DNA of 64,000 nt, from positions 1,798,001 through 1,862,000 of the forward strand of contig NC_066602.1 of NCBI RefSeq assembly GCF_905475345.1. The letters are read 5' to 3'. Numbering within the stretch: the first letter of the stretch is position 1; each line of letters opens with the position of its first letter. The position numbers and the translations under genes are program-made. This document shows positions 38,479-48,580 of the stretch, one piece after another. The DNA is from Vespula vulgaris (Eukaryota; Arthropoda; Insecta; Hymenoptera; Vespidae). Under the pieces are notes generated by a model that worked only from the letters and a program-made list of their open reading frames with translations, ran no database searches and was not told the origin of the DNA.

Positions 38479-39147
38479 TTCTCTCTCTGTCTATCTATCT
38501 TTCGCAAGCCTCTAAAATACATACTCGCATGTATGCGTCCGTGTATATGAGATGCATCGTGCGCGTGGAAGAGTGCGCACGCAATGTTTCGCGCGGTTCA
38601 AGTAAACGAATCCATGTTTCGAAATAAACGATAAAATATATATCTTTGTCGATGGGAAGACAACGAACGAAAATGCCTCGTGTTTCTTTTCGTTCGAGAT
38701 GAATATACACGACGTACGACGAGAAGAATAATAATTACGAAAGAAAAAAAAATGGCAGAAGGGGAGAATGCAAAAGAGAAGAAAGAAAAATGAAAAAAAA
38801 AACTAGAGAAAAGACAAGAAAAGAAAGAAAAATATCAAAAGAGGGAAAGATGAGAAGGACAAAGAATGGAAGAATAAGGATGGAAGGGACGACAAAGAAT
38901 AAGAAGGTTGTGTATACCGCCAATAGAGAAAAGGACGCCGTTGATTTATTTATTTTTTTTTAATAAAAAAAAAAAAAAAGAAAAAGAAAAGGAACGAATT
39001 TCGTGCTCATTAAAATAGAGACAGAGAATAAAAAAAGAAGTAAAAAGAAAAAAAAGGGGGGAACTTACTGTTAAAAACGAGTAATTTCCTAGTTGATCCA
39101 AGTCTTTTGATGGGCGATTTGACACCGTCGATTTCTTCCTCGTCCAT
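17364..39147 (-). CDS. srGAP: SLIT-ROBO Rho GTPase-activating protein
   Basis: Thirteen exons for the isoform with the most distal start: 39147-39069, 25055-24872, 24743-24578, 24464-24240, 23191-23063, 22881-22660, 22575-22300, 22171-21576, 21498-21277, 21186-21116, 21044-20864, 20793-20508, 18470-17364. Phases all agree; the product is 1247 residues. An F-BAR domain fills about residues 27-330 (QLQDFF-like helix, coiled-coil segments). RhoGAP spans about 490-680 with the arginine finger in GIFRVSG at about residue 528 and conserved DENMMDPYNLAICFGPTL. An SH3 domain follows at about 727-783 (DWWRGS, IPDKYI). The low-complexity C-terminus keeps EFREMRQKQTPDLVMDLP, matching the coiled segment of vertebrate srGAPs. 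The family acts at the plasma membrane downstream of Robo, bending membrane and inactivating Rac/Cdc42. Most of the span is intron. Confidence 0.93.
20487..20507 (-). CDS. srGAP: srGAP short-isoform tail by intron retention
   Basis: If the donor at 20507 is not used, exon 12 reads on for seven codons (VLETTV preceded by the shared SRE) and stops at 20487. The product would end about residue 885 with -ETTV, a class I PDZ-ligand pattern (S/T-x-V), and lack the whole C-terminal tail encoded by 18470-17364. Isoform use is inference. Confidence 0.35.
   Translation of the reverse strand, partial: VLETTV
23305..23350. repeat. srGAP: CT microsatellite in srGAP intron
   Basis: About 20 CT dinucleotides on the plus strand, in the intron between exons ending 24240 and starting 23191. 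A complementary GA array lies in the same intron about 400 bases away. Confidence 0.9.
23747..23801. repeat. srGAP: GA microsatellite in srGAP intron
   Basis: About 27 GA dinucleotides on the plus strand in the same intron as the CT array at 23305-23350. The two arrays are inverted relative to each other and could pair in the pre-mRNA. Confidence 0.9.
25881..25905. mobile_element. mariner-type terminal repeat fragment
   Basis: The sequence GGGTTGGCCAATAAGTAA next to a TA run matches the typical end of mariner elements (GGTTGGC..A-AAGTA). No matching inverted copy was found within the next few hundred bases, so this is a solo end or the other end has decayed. Confidence 0.5.
28088..28291. mobile_element. 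degenerate palindromic MITE
   Basis: The right end reads ACCCTGT and, on the reverse strand, ACAGGGTAGGTCCAAAG then CTAAGTAATTTTT. The left half is roughly its inverted complement around a centre near 28185 (AATTTTATAAGCT). It matches the internal arms of the element at 31836-32071 (TTAATTATTCTTT, GAGACTTTTTAG). Confidence 0.55.
28406..28451 (-). CDS. srGAP: srGAP alternative first coding exon C
   Basis: ATG at 28451 opens 15 codons (MFKLSGRQEWEVWTK) ending AAAG|GTAAAC in phase 1, again joining the exon at 25055 in frame as Asp. Short length makes chance harder to exclude than for exons A and B. Confidence 0.45.
29888..29977. repeat. CAC/CAT trinucleotide array
   Basis: Imperfect CCA/CAT triplets over about 90 bases with a few interruptions, in srGAP intron 1. 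The minus strand would read GTG/ATG triplets. Confidence 0.9.
31836..32071. mobile_element. palindromic MITE, about 236 bp
   Basis: The ends are ACAGGACGCTGTT and, inverted, ACAGGGCGGTGTT. Both arms continue as inverted repeats for over 80 bases (GTGATTTTAAAAATCAAT against ATGATTTTAAAAATTAAT) toward a centre near 31955. TAT flanks both sides and may be the target-site duplication. There is no coding capacity. A half copy lies at about 26762-26840 and a more decayed full copy at 28088-28291, so this is a family of non-autonomous foldback elements. Confidence 0.75.
32254..32329 (-). CDS. srGAP: srGAP alternative first coding exon B
   Basis: ATG at 32329 opens 25 codons (MFQCIIQQRNGWIHPYS...) ending CCCAG|GTATAT in phase 1. 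It joins the exon at 25055 in frame (G|AT, Asp). The peptide is not low-complexity although it is flanked by microsatellites. A GC-richer region at about 33060-34270 upstream could hold its promoter. Confidence 0.5.
36286..36416. repeat. 10-bp minisatellite, TCG-containing
   Basis: About twelve units of the pattern NNTCGRYAAA (for example ATTCGACAAA, GGTCGACAAA, ATTCGATAAA) with the TCG core conserved and the first two bases variable. Because 10 is not a multiple of three, the array reads as a 10-residue periodic peptide in all frames, which explains the overlapping ORFs here; I do not consider those coding. Confidence 0.9.
37542..37629. mobile_element. hAT-like MITE, about 88 bp
   Basis: The left end TAGGGGTTCTCAA and the inverted right end CAGTGATTCTCAA fit the CAGNGGTTCTCAA terminal repeat typical of hAT transposons. 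Flanks TGTTAGAC and TTTTAGAA agree at six of eight positions, as expected for an aged 8-bp target duplication. The centre has a near-palindrome GTACCCCTAAGGGTAC. It sits right after a TAA microsatellite. Confidence 0.7.
37798..37851. repeat. CTG array followed by CAG array
   Basis: Eight CTG triplets (37798-37821) are followed at once by an interrupted CAG-rich stretch (37822-37851). The two halves are inverted complements and can fold as one hairpin. Confidence 0.9.
39069..39147 (-). CDS. srGAP: srGAP alternative first coding exon A
   Basis: ATG at 39147 opens 26 codons with an acidic start (MDEEEIDG), ending at a GTAAGT donor in phase 1 (N codon split A|AT). The F-BAR exon at 25055 begins in phase 1, so they join in frame. 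A CpG-richer stretch at 39100-40340 upstream is the likely promoter. The exon is placed by splice logic, not by transcript evidence. Confidence 0.7.
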
Positions 39148-39333
39148 TATCGTAAAGCGAATCCCACGTTTTCGATATCAGCTTTGTGTTCCTTCTCGTA
39201 GTGAACGTCGTCGCCGTCGTTCGTCGTCGTGGTCGTCGTGGTCGGCGTCGCGGCGCGTCGGCTGGCGTCGCGTCGCCTCGTCCTCGGAGTTTCTCGATCA
39301 AGGCTAAGGGCAAGAGGATCAGAAGAGGTTGAC

Positions 39334-39385
<52 letters not shown>

Positions 39386-39952
39386 GGAGGGTTGAGAGGT
39401 GAAAGGGGAGTATAGTAGTAGTAATATCGTGCACCTCCGCGTGCGTACCTGCGCGCGGTTGGGCGCACGCGCGCACTAGCACTCGCACTCGTCTCGGCAC
39501 ACGGTTCGTTCGTTCGTTTACGAGGACACTTTTCGAAGCGTTAAGGCGCGCTCAAGAAAATAACGTTTATTCACCGCTATCAAATTATATAATACATAAC
39601 TTTTATATCCTATTGGAATTTCGAACGTGTATGTACCACACTAAGAGACCAATTCGTTTTTTTTTCCATTTAATACATATGTATAAACGTATACTACAAC
39701 GACGCTTGCTCGATCAGCGTCCGTTTCCTTTCGTAAAGAGAAAGGTACGAGACTACGTTCGCTTTGCCTTTCGAAAGATGAAACCAAACTAAGGTCTCTC
39801 TCTCTCTCTCTCTCTTTCTCTCTTTCGCTCGTACGAAGGAGAACGCTACCTTAATCGTTTCAACGATGCTGAGAAACTAACTCGTGCCACTTGCTTCGAC
39901 GATTCGTTGTCGTCTCTACTCCGGCGGGAGAGCGTGTACCTATGTGTGTGTA

Positions 39953-39986
<34 letters not shown>

Positions 39987-40086
39987 GAACTGGAGGGAGC
40001 ACACGCTACGGTCGATCGGTCGCTCGAGCCTTCGTTCGCCCTACTGCCGCTCCTTTTCTTATTCTCTGTTCTATCCTCTCACTCAC

Positions 40087-40124
<38 letters not shown>

Positions 40125-40330
40125 ACTCTCTCCCTCTCTGCCTGTTTGCTAACTTTGTCTCTTTCTCTTTCTCTCGATTGCTCTCGAGCCAACGAAACCA
40201 GCATGCCGGTAGGATATTCTTGGACACGAGAGCCGCTGTGTATATTTATTCGATTTGATTCGACTATATATGTATGTATGTATGCGTGGACTCTCTTGCG
40301 CATTACAGTTTCTCGCTTTTCGTCCTTTTC

Positions 40331-40343
40331 GTTACCTAGCAAC
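40331..40343. promoter_or_regulatory. X-box (RFX-type) motif
   Basis: GTTACCTAGCAAC fits RYYNYY-N-RRNRAC, the insect RFX/X-box pattern, about 1.2 kb upstream of srGAP exon A. A second fit, GTCGCCAGGCAAC, lies at 33247-33259 about 0.9 kb upstream of exon B. Function is inference. Confidence 0.3.
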
Positions 40344-40542
40344 CGACAAGATCGTCGTAATATATAATGAAATTGAAAGGAATAAACGATTTATGAGATT
40401 AATCACTTAGTTTACAAAATATATATATTTAAATGTTTATTATACGAATAATAGTACAGAAGCTTACTTAATATTTGTGAAACGCTTAATTAAAAGAAAG
40501 TACGATATAGTTCGGAAGCAATGACGCCATTGTGCCCAAATC

Positions 40543-40650
40543 TTTGGCGCCAAAAAATTGTTCGTTGATTGGCTGTTAAAGCGGAAAGCCAAGACGAGTT
40601 ACAATTGGCTGTAACAGTGGCATACAAAAGTCAAGCCGTGATTGGCTGTA
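40543..40650. promoter_or_regulatory. E2F-like palindrome plus three inverted CCAAT boxes
   Basis: TTTGGCGCCAAA at 40543-40554 is a perfect 12-base palindrome matching the E2F consensus. It is followed by ATTGGCT at 40568, 40604 and 40641, spaced 36 and 37 bases, within a degenerate tandem repeat. E2F sites with NF-Y (CCAAT) sites at helical spacing are typical of cell-cycle promoters. The nearest start is srGAP exon A, 1.4 kb away on the minus strand; no plus-strand gene follows. Confidence 0.5.
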
Positions 40651-41089
40651 AAAGTAGAAGTTAAAGTCAAACCGCGATAGACTCATGTATACGTAAAAAA
40701 TAACACTGGTATTTCATTAGCTCCCTTAAAAAGCGCTTTATTTTGAATTAATTTTTTGCATTTTAAACGTAGTGGTAAATACTTCATCATTTATCATAAA
40801 TTCTTCCAACATTGATTATCACCCTTCTCATATTTAATCAAATGATCGATCGTCACTTATTCTTTCAAATAAACACATTTACATATTACGATACACTTAT
40901 GTTACCTATAAAAACATGATAAAAATCTAACTTTCTAAATTATCGTATTTAAATAAAAGAAAAAGAATCTAAAAAAGTGTTACTTAAAAATGTCCCCATA
41001 AGACACATAAATAATAAATGTAAGATAAAATATGTGTATTGTATATAAGTAAAGGTTAAAAAATCGTTATCCTCTTATAACTTTCCACA

Positions 41090-43886
41090 TTAAAACATTG
41101 GCCCAAATCCTGAGAAGAAAAATTTTGTTTTGAATACTGTTATTATTATACAGCTCATCCTAAAGAAGAACTTACTGTAATTAGGTGGGGGACCTAATCT
41201 ATATACGTTGGGTGGTATAAAACGTGGTGGAAATGGTCTTATTGGTCCCATTACCGAAGGTGGTATTCTGCCTCTAGCTATAGGAATTTGGCCTCTGAGT
41301 GGCATCATGGGTCCAACCATCATAGGACGTGGCTGAAAGTTCATAAATTAAGATTGTTTTTTGTTTACTAATTATATTACTTAGAAGAATAATCAGTGTA
41401 TCATAATATGTACCCCATAATAAACAGGATAAGGCACCTGGTCGATGCAATGGGATGGCATCATTTGTCGCTCTCCATATCTATTATCTCTTGATCTGGA
41501 ATGAGATCTAGAACGAGATCTAGATCTTCTTTCTCTTTCTCTATTACCTGTAGAACGATTTCTGGGTTTACTGCTGCTACTGCTTCCCTCTTCCTTACGC
41601 GATTCATTCCTATTTTAATTATAGAAAATGTATAAACTTGATTACATCGATATAAAAAAACAATACTGTGCTATCCTGTTTTCTTTCTTTATACTTACTT
41701 ATGACGAAAATCTTGCCCAGAATAAGAATCACGTCGATGTTCTCTATACTCTTGAGATGGGCTCTCTCTGTTTCGAAATGATCTGTATCTGCTGCTTAGA
41801 CGATCGTGTTCCTTGTATTTTTTTCTTCTTTCTCTACTTCTTTCTCTACTTTGCCGTCTACAAAGTATACAATATTTTCAAATTTTCTAATATTAAACTC
41901 ATAATTAATCGTCAAGACATGTTAAGATAAAATAAATAAATTACCTATCACTTTTTCTGCTGGTACGATAATCAAATTTACAACTTGAATCTTTTGAATC
42001 TTTGGATCTATAATAAAACATTCTAATAAATAATCAAATAGAAATGTATATTTCCAACATATGTGTCATGTACCGATCCTAATATTTTCTTCAACAAATG
42101 TTTTGTTTATACAAAATGTACAATAATTTTATAATTTTCTATTAATATAAAAAAAAAAAAATGTTATTGAAGACTTTTCGGTACATCACACAAATGTAAT
42201 CTATAAGTTATAGCAATACACTATTTAAAATATCCATATTTTAATTTTATATCCACATTTTTCTTATCGTTAATGATTCCATCTTATCGTTAATGATTAT
42301 TTATTACGACTAGAATTTGAGTGTAAAATTAAATATCAGTTACATGTTATCTTCCTTTAGTGTTAAGGATTAAACGAAATCTTTACAACATGTACTGCCT
42401 ATATCTGTAAAAATATTAAACAACTCGCACGTGTATGTATACAAAACATCTATATGCCACAGATCATGCACATATATTCTCATAAAAGTGTGAATCTATT
42501 TGGGCATATTTAATATACCTTGTTTAAATAAAAAGAAAAATAATGTATTCCGTAAAAGGAAATAGAATAAAAAATAATTATTTGTATATACAATGAAAAT
42601 ACAATGTAATATATTTACAGTGTATATGACTCACCTCATAAGATAACTCTAAAATAATTATGCACATTAATTATTAATTATTAATTTGATATAAATATTA
42701 TTTATACCAAAGGACTTATTCAACAATAAGAGAAATTTTCATCGAATGAGCAGAGATGTTTTTATTATTTGATGAATAAGTACTATAAGCAATATGATCA
42801 GACTACCAATAAAAGCCCTTGTGCTATGTATGTCGTAAATAAAAATTTATGCATTTTTAGCTTATCAATATCTTAGATTTCTATTTATTTAAGAAGTGGG
42901 AAATTCTCTAAAGCATAAATAGCATGATTTATGAAAAGAAGCATGTGTAAAACCATACGATAAAGTTTCATCCAATATCGTTGTTCATGTGTCTCTTCTG
43001 CCAATCCTTGTGAAGCATTAGTAAAGCTAGAACAAAACAAATTATAGTAACACAAAGCAAACATGCATAAAATAAAATTCAAATGCACTTTTTTTATCAT
43101 TCTGAACATTGAAGTAGATCTATAATTATCTGCAATAAACATGATAATTATTCTACACAATAAAAATATGGGCCTTAATGTTTTTTTTACATTAAGAATG
43201 TACATAACATCACTGCACATTACTGTTTTACATTTTGTTATATCTATTCAACATATTCAATGTGTGACACATCCATAAGTGTATATTATGTATAAGACAT
43301 TTATAAAACGTGTAATCACATTTCTATTTAAAAGGAAAATATATAGTGTACATTGGTTATACTATTAATCAAAACTAAAGACTGAATATATTCTATATTT
43401 TGGGAATGTGTTTGAAAGGATATCTAAATTACTAAGCTTTATAAATGAAAGATAGCATTCATGGAAAATGAAAGCTGAACAAGCATAATAAAATAAAATG
43501 AACATAATGGATTCAAAAAAAATATTGATATTACACTGTAATCTTCTACTTTTTTAAGAAGAATGTCCAGTAATATGATCAATTCTTTATGTATAGAACC
43601 ATTTTATAATATTTTATATTGTAATCTCTCAAGATTCTTTTTTAAAAATACCCTATAATTATATACCTATAACATTTAATTAAAAGACACAAAAAATATG
43701 TGTCTATATATTGCAATACTCAAAAAGATCTTGAACAATATTATCTAATTAACGAACTTTTCAATATTTAATGTATAATATACTTATTATTGCATTTATT
43801 CCAAAATTAATGTTATATCCATATTTATATATTATGTATTAATACGTATTAATACACATGTATTACTAATTATGTTAAATACTAAT

Positions 43887-43920
<34 letters not shown>

Positions 43921-46879
43921 CACATCATACACACATATATATACATATATACATCCTTGCTATTGACCTAAATACATACTTGGATCGTCGATAAGATGAA
44001 GAACGTTGATTATGGTGTCGTAACGAATTAGAGGATGGAGAGCGTCTTCTAAATGATTCTGACCTATTAACTGATATCAAATGTTGAAGTGTAAAAAAAT
44101 CAATCCTGGAAACATAAAATTTTCATGTTGACTAATTACACAAACTACCTGAATCTCCGCTTTCTACAGCTATCACCGTACGACGTTCTTCAATTTCTCC
44201 AACTTTCTTAGAAGTACTTTTTATTTCCTCTCGTTCAAATATCGGTTTTGATCCTTCTCCTACTCAGCATACATAACATAAAAGAATTAATTATACATGT
44301 ACAACTATAAAATGATTAATATATAAAGCGAGAAAGCAATAGCAAATAACATAAGCATTCTGCATTTTCTTGCACCAACTTTCCTTATTGCAATAATGAG
44401 TGCTCTTAAATAATTGTAAATTCTTTCATTTAAATTTCTATGCATTATTAATGTTTCATATAAATATTAGACATTTACCATATCTGTTACATTTCTATCA
44501 TTTATAATTTTTTTTTTAAATATTACGAAATACTGTACATTATAATGCAATAAAAACAATTAAGTTAAATGCTGTATACGAAAATTTCTAAGATTCTTTC
44601 ATTCAATTTATGCTATTTTTTATATTATATCACATATCATCATAAATAATATTTTTTATATTAATTTTCTATATGTTATATATTATATTAATCAACTTTA
44701 ATTTAATATATTTATTAACTTCAATTTCATATACTGATCAGAAATCTTGATTGTTGAGTTAAACTTGTCAATTTTTTCACTGGGATAGTCTTCCTGATGA
44801 AGTATTAAAAACTATTAAAAAATATCACTTGGACACTATTGAAAACACAGATATGAACAAATTAATAATATAGTAAAGAAAAAATAATTTAAGTAATGAA
44901 ATTCACTGCACTGTTAATATTTTAGAATCTTCCGAGATGTTCATTTTCTATAGTTACATTTCTCAGCTTATGATAATATAATTGTAATTCAATTAATCCA
45001 TTATCACAAATAAATGTAATTACAACCACATTATCATAGAGAAATATTTTTCTTTATCTATATACACTAAAACAGACAGTTTAAGACACAAGATATTTCC
45101 ACAAAGATATCACTGTTCACTGTACAATAAAACTTTGCTAATCAATATTTTTTATAATTTTGCAAAGCTGATTATGTACATGATATAATCATAATAACAC
45201 ATTGATCTTTTTAAATAAAAAATCTTCAAGTTGAAGAAAAAACTTAATTTTCAAGAATTCTCAATACTTTTTAAAAAATATTTTATCATGCACAAATGAT
45301 TTTCCAGCTAATGGACCATATTAGCATTCCATTAAGAGTTATTAATCATGCAAAAAAGTTCTCAATTCTAATGCATAATAAAATCTATGTAAACAAGAAA
45401 TATGTGATTAAACAAATATAAATATAGAATATCTCTCTTTATATATATATATATATTAGAAAGATATATGCTTCATTTAAATGTTATGATATTTGTAATC
45501 ATAATCCATTGATTTTCATGTATTAAAAAAATATATATTCATGAACACTTATAATTTTAAAATATATGCAAAAAAAAATAATTACAACTACACGCAATAT
45601 ATTGTTCAAAAGTAAGAAAAGAACAGGAAGCAAAGGAAATATTAAGCAAATCAATATTAGTTACAGCAATTGTAATATCTATAAAGTTGTGCTTACACTT
45701 AACACTTGTATGAACAATTCATGATCCAGCGTTGTATTTGAAGTGAACTATATCCTGAATGGATAAACAGAAATTAATTATTAAATATAAAAATTTATAT
45801 ATAAGCAGGAAATCGAGATTATAATAGACTGCATCTTATCTTCTGCTATCTTCATAGTCGAATATTACTAGATCAGAATATCTTCAAGTGACGCATGCGG
45901 GAAGATCAAATATTTTTCTAATATATCTACAAAAATTCTTTATCTTTTCTTTTTAAGATAAAACTTGTGAAGGACCATTTAAATGCTAATAATGAATACA
46001 ATGCAGATTCTGAATATGAGACAACAGATATACAAGTATATTCATGATTGAAAATATATTCATTATTTATAGTATACCCTAGAAACTCTGTTATTATATC
46101 TATAAAACAGTAGAACAGCATATGTATTTCTATATTTTAGCATATTCTCATTAGAGTCAAACAGCCTATACTATTTTTCTTTTCATTAACACTTTGTCTT
46201 TGAATAAATATAAAGTAATGTAATAATTTACCGCTTCTTCTTATTATGATTACATCCTCAGGGTTAATAATGTCCCGTTGCAATTCACTTATTTGTCCTT
46301 TCACAGGTATATTTCTATGAATATCTACTTTTATACAATGAAGTTCTTTTTCACTTATTTGAGTTCCTTCTGGACCTTTGAATAGGGATGTTGAACCACA
46401 TGCAGTATCTGATCTAAATATTCAAAATTCGTATGTATCAATTGAAACTAAATCAAAAATTAATTGAACCCTCTCTGAATATAAATATTGTTTAAATCAA
46501 GTTGCATTTATATATGTAATAAGTTTACTTACTTCCCTGGTATAGCTGGTGATTTAGAACTTGTAGTTTTAGCATTTTTTATACATACAATTTCTAAAGA
46601 TCTATCCCTAGTTCTACTTTTACTATTATTTTCCTCCACTAATCTTCCTCTGCTGTGACTTGCATCTTTTTCACGAGCTCGTTTTAATTCATACTCTAAT
46701 ATCATTTTTTGTTTTAATCTTTCATGTTCTCTTTCTCTTTCTTGCTGAATTAACCATTGTCGTCTTCGTCTCTGTCTTTCTTCCTCCAATCTTGAATGTG
46801 GTTGATTATTATGATCATCTTTGTGTAATTCTTTTCGCCTCTCATCATTACTTCCAAGACTAGAACTACTCCTCTTCAT
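41090..46879 (-). CDS. fem: feminizer/transformer, SR-type sex-determination splicing regulator
   Basis: Nine coding exons (46879-46533, 46413-46232, 44259-44149, 44070-43980, 42007-41945, 41857-41699, 41609-41414, 41332-41176, 41109-41090) join in phase to 441 residues; an untranslated exon ends at 47665. The N-terminus has the hymenopteran sex-determination (SDP_N) block EREREHERLKQKMILEYELK. The next exons carry GPEGTQISEKEL, IINPEDVIIIRR and GEGSKPIFEREEIK, all hallmarks of bee fem. RS dipeptide-rich exons follow (RSRSRSRSHSRSRD), then a proline-rich C-terminus ending RFGPMF. In bees, female-specific splicing of fem gives a functional nuclear protein that directs female doublesex splicing, while male transcripts carry early stops. 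Sex-specific exons are not resolved here. Introns 3 and 5 are about 2 kb each. An upstream dead copy lies at 48790-54390. Confidence 0.93.
42885..43026 (-). CDS. candidate alternative terminal exon inside fem intron 5
   Basis: A strong acceptor (TTTGTTTTGTTCTAG, with a branch-like TACTATAAT upstream) opens a 47-codon frame starting (N)FTNASQGLAEETHEQ and ending ENFPLLK then TAA. Its phase (2) matches the donor of fem exon 5 at 43980, so splicing would give fem a different hydrophobic C-terminus and remove the later RS and proline-rich exons. The same frame stays open upstream to 43220, so it might instead be a small nested gene of up to 111 residues with two hydrophobic stretches. I do not recognise the peptide. 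Confidence 0.35.
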
Positions 46880-47664
46880 CTCTATAAAAAGATATATGTA
46901 ACATAGGCTTATCACTATTAAATCTATTACTATTCTCTAACATTTTGTTATTAATCTCATATAAAGATTTTATCTGTAGTAAAGATAAATCTAAAATTTA
47001 ATTAACCAATGAGTAGAATTCAGTTCCATCAACGTAATAATTAACCATCAATGCTAAATATTATATTAATATTGATCAAATGATACTCTCAACTAGATTT
47101 TTATTCAATTATATTAATAATCATGTATATAGATAAGTAATTAAAAAACAATGCCATGTAATATATTACTTAATAACGAATTTCAGTATTATAACCTAAC
47201 AGTACTCGATATAAAATCGATATTATTTTCTTTGCAATACTTGATACTATATTCATATTAAACTAAATTCAATTTTTCTTATTACATTGATATTATCTTC
47301 TTAACGATACTCGGTACTATATTGACGTCAAATAAAATGGCAATACTTAGTATTATATTCATTAAATCAAAAAGGAAAAATGTTACATACGCAACAATAG
47401 ACACATAATATACGATAATACAGTATGTACCTAACGCGTAACGTCCTCTTCTTAATATATTAAATATATTTACTCTTTATCTTAGATATCATGTTTTGTT
47501 TGTATTGAGTGGTAAATACGATTTTATAAATTCGTTCACTAATCTCGCACGTAAAAAATAAGCGCAATTTAAATTGTATAATAATATAAATTACCGCATA
47601 GACGCTAATATGGAAATACGTACTTGCTTTGTTGCTCGTAAACCAATTAAATAAAAGATATTAC

Positions 47665-48342
47665 CTAAATTAAAAAGTCCAATGAATCGAAGATTGATCT
47701 ATACTAAAGTCCAATTGTTTGCTCGTTTTATTTCACCTTCATTGGTTTGAAATGAAGTAAATTTATCTTCTTTGCAGCACGAGGCAAGACTCCGGCAGTT
47801 TTCTGTGGCTACCCAAGGAAGAAGTAAAAGATGGCGGTAAAGACTGTTACTATTATCCTGTGACCGATGACGTAGTGGTGGTTGTACGAACTACCAATTA
47901 TAATTATCTATCAACCAATCAGCGATAAGTAAACCTATTTCAATTTCTTTCCTTTAAATAAGATCTCTAAATGTCTTTTTCTATTCGTTTTTATATCACA
48001 AGTAGATACTTCATAATAATAAATCCATGTACACATACATATATTTAAAAGAGAAACTGTTGATATACTTTTACATATTAAATACAATCAAACAGAGCTA
48101 CCGATTGGCTGATCACGAAACTCTTGATTGGTCGTTGTTGGATTAACTGTCCAATCGCGAGCGTTGATGATGTATCCATATACCACGCACAATCGATTTA
48201 GAGACAATCGATTAATAATATTTGTAAATAATAATCGATTAATAATAATTGTAAAAAAGATGTATTTTACGAAATAATAGAATTTAACTAAGAATAACAA
48301 AATTTTATGGATTAAGCGAAGAATCAATAATAATATAACAAA
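47665..48342. promoter_or_regulatory. fem 5' untranslated exon and duplicated bidirectional promoter
   Basis: The fem untranslated exon (minus) ends at the donor at 47665; it has no ATG. The region upstream carries a YY1-like AAGATGGCGG (47828-47837) and several CCAAT boxes (47914, 48104, 48127, 48151 on either strand). The whole block is repeated with mismatches at about 54280-54990, where it separates the fem pseudogene from intact RBM7. It was therefore the shared promoter of a divergent fem-RBM7 pair before duplication. Confidence 0.6.
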
Positions 48343-48580
48343 ATAGTTGATGATGCAAGTACGTTATGGCATAGAAATCAGTTACAGATGTAACAGATGT
48401 TCTCAATCTCTTTAAAACTTACTTTTACTTATTTTTATTTAAAAAATATAGTATATTTCTGTTAGTATGTAACTTTTTTTTACAATATTATTAATGGTGA
48501 AAATGCGAAGCCATTTATCTCATGAATATATGATGAAACAGCTAAAGCCTTTTGTATCTTGTTACTTATACACATAATAT
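48343..48580 (+). pseudogene. RBM7 fossil (exons 1 and 2 remnants)
   Basis: The stretch around 48343-48385 aligns with the start of RBM7 at 55210, including the 5' leader (GATTAAGCGAA) and GTACATTGTGG-like bases, but the ATG has become ATA. A second stretch at about 48490-48580 aligns with RBM7 exon 2 (GCCATTcctagAGAT...ATGATGgAAagc...ACTTATACA-type matches). Frame and splice sites are lost. It belongs to the left duplication unit, whose fem copy is intact. Confidence 0.65.

Larger units (their letters stand above)
25056..39068. other. srGAP first intron: repeats, small transposons, alternative exons
   Basis: This 14 kb stretch holds no separate gene that I can support. Besides candidate exons B and C it contains a mariner-type terminus (25881), palindromic MITEs (about 26762, 28088-28291, 31836-32071), a hAT-like MITE (37542-37629), a CAC/CAT trinucleotide array (29888-29977), a 13-base C run (31505-31517), TA runs (about 31357-31391, 32158-32180, 33675-33716), a 10-bp minisatellite (36286-36416), long CT/TCTG arrays (about 36938-37078), a TAA array (about 37420-37520) and a CTG/CAG inverted pair (37798-37851). 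Several GC-richer patches (29740-30010, 33060-33520, 33920-34290) may be promoters. Confidence 0.6.
39148..41089. other. srGAP promoter region and fem 3' flank
   Basis: Bases 39148-40350 are GC-richer than their surroundings, with CT/GA arrays (39337-39380, 39795-39825, 40085-40120), and probably hold the main srGAP promoter and 5' UTR. Bases 40540-40690 hold an E2F-like palindrome and a CCAAT array. From about 40700 to 41089 the sequence is AT-rich and includes the fem 3' UTR on the minus strand. No coding region is supported. Confidence 0.55.
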
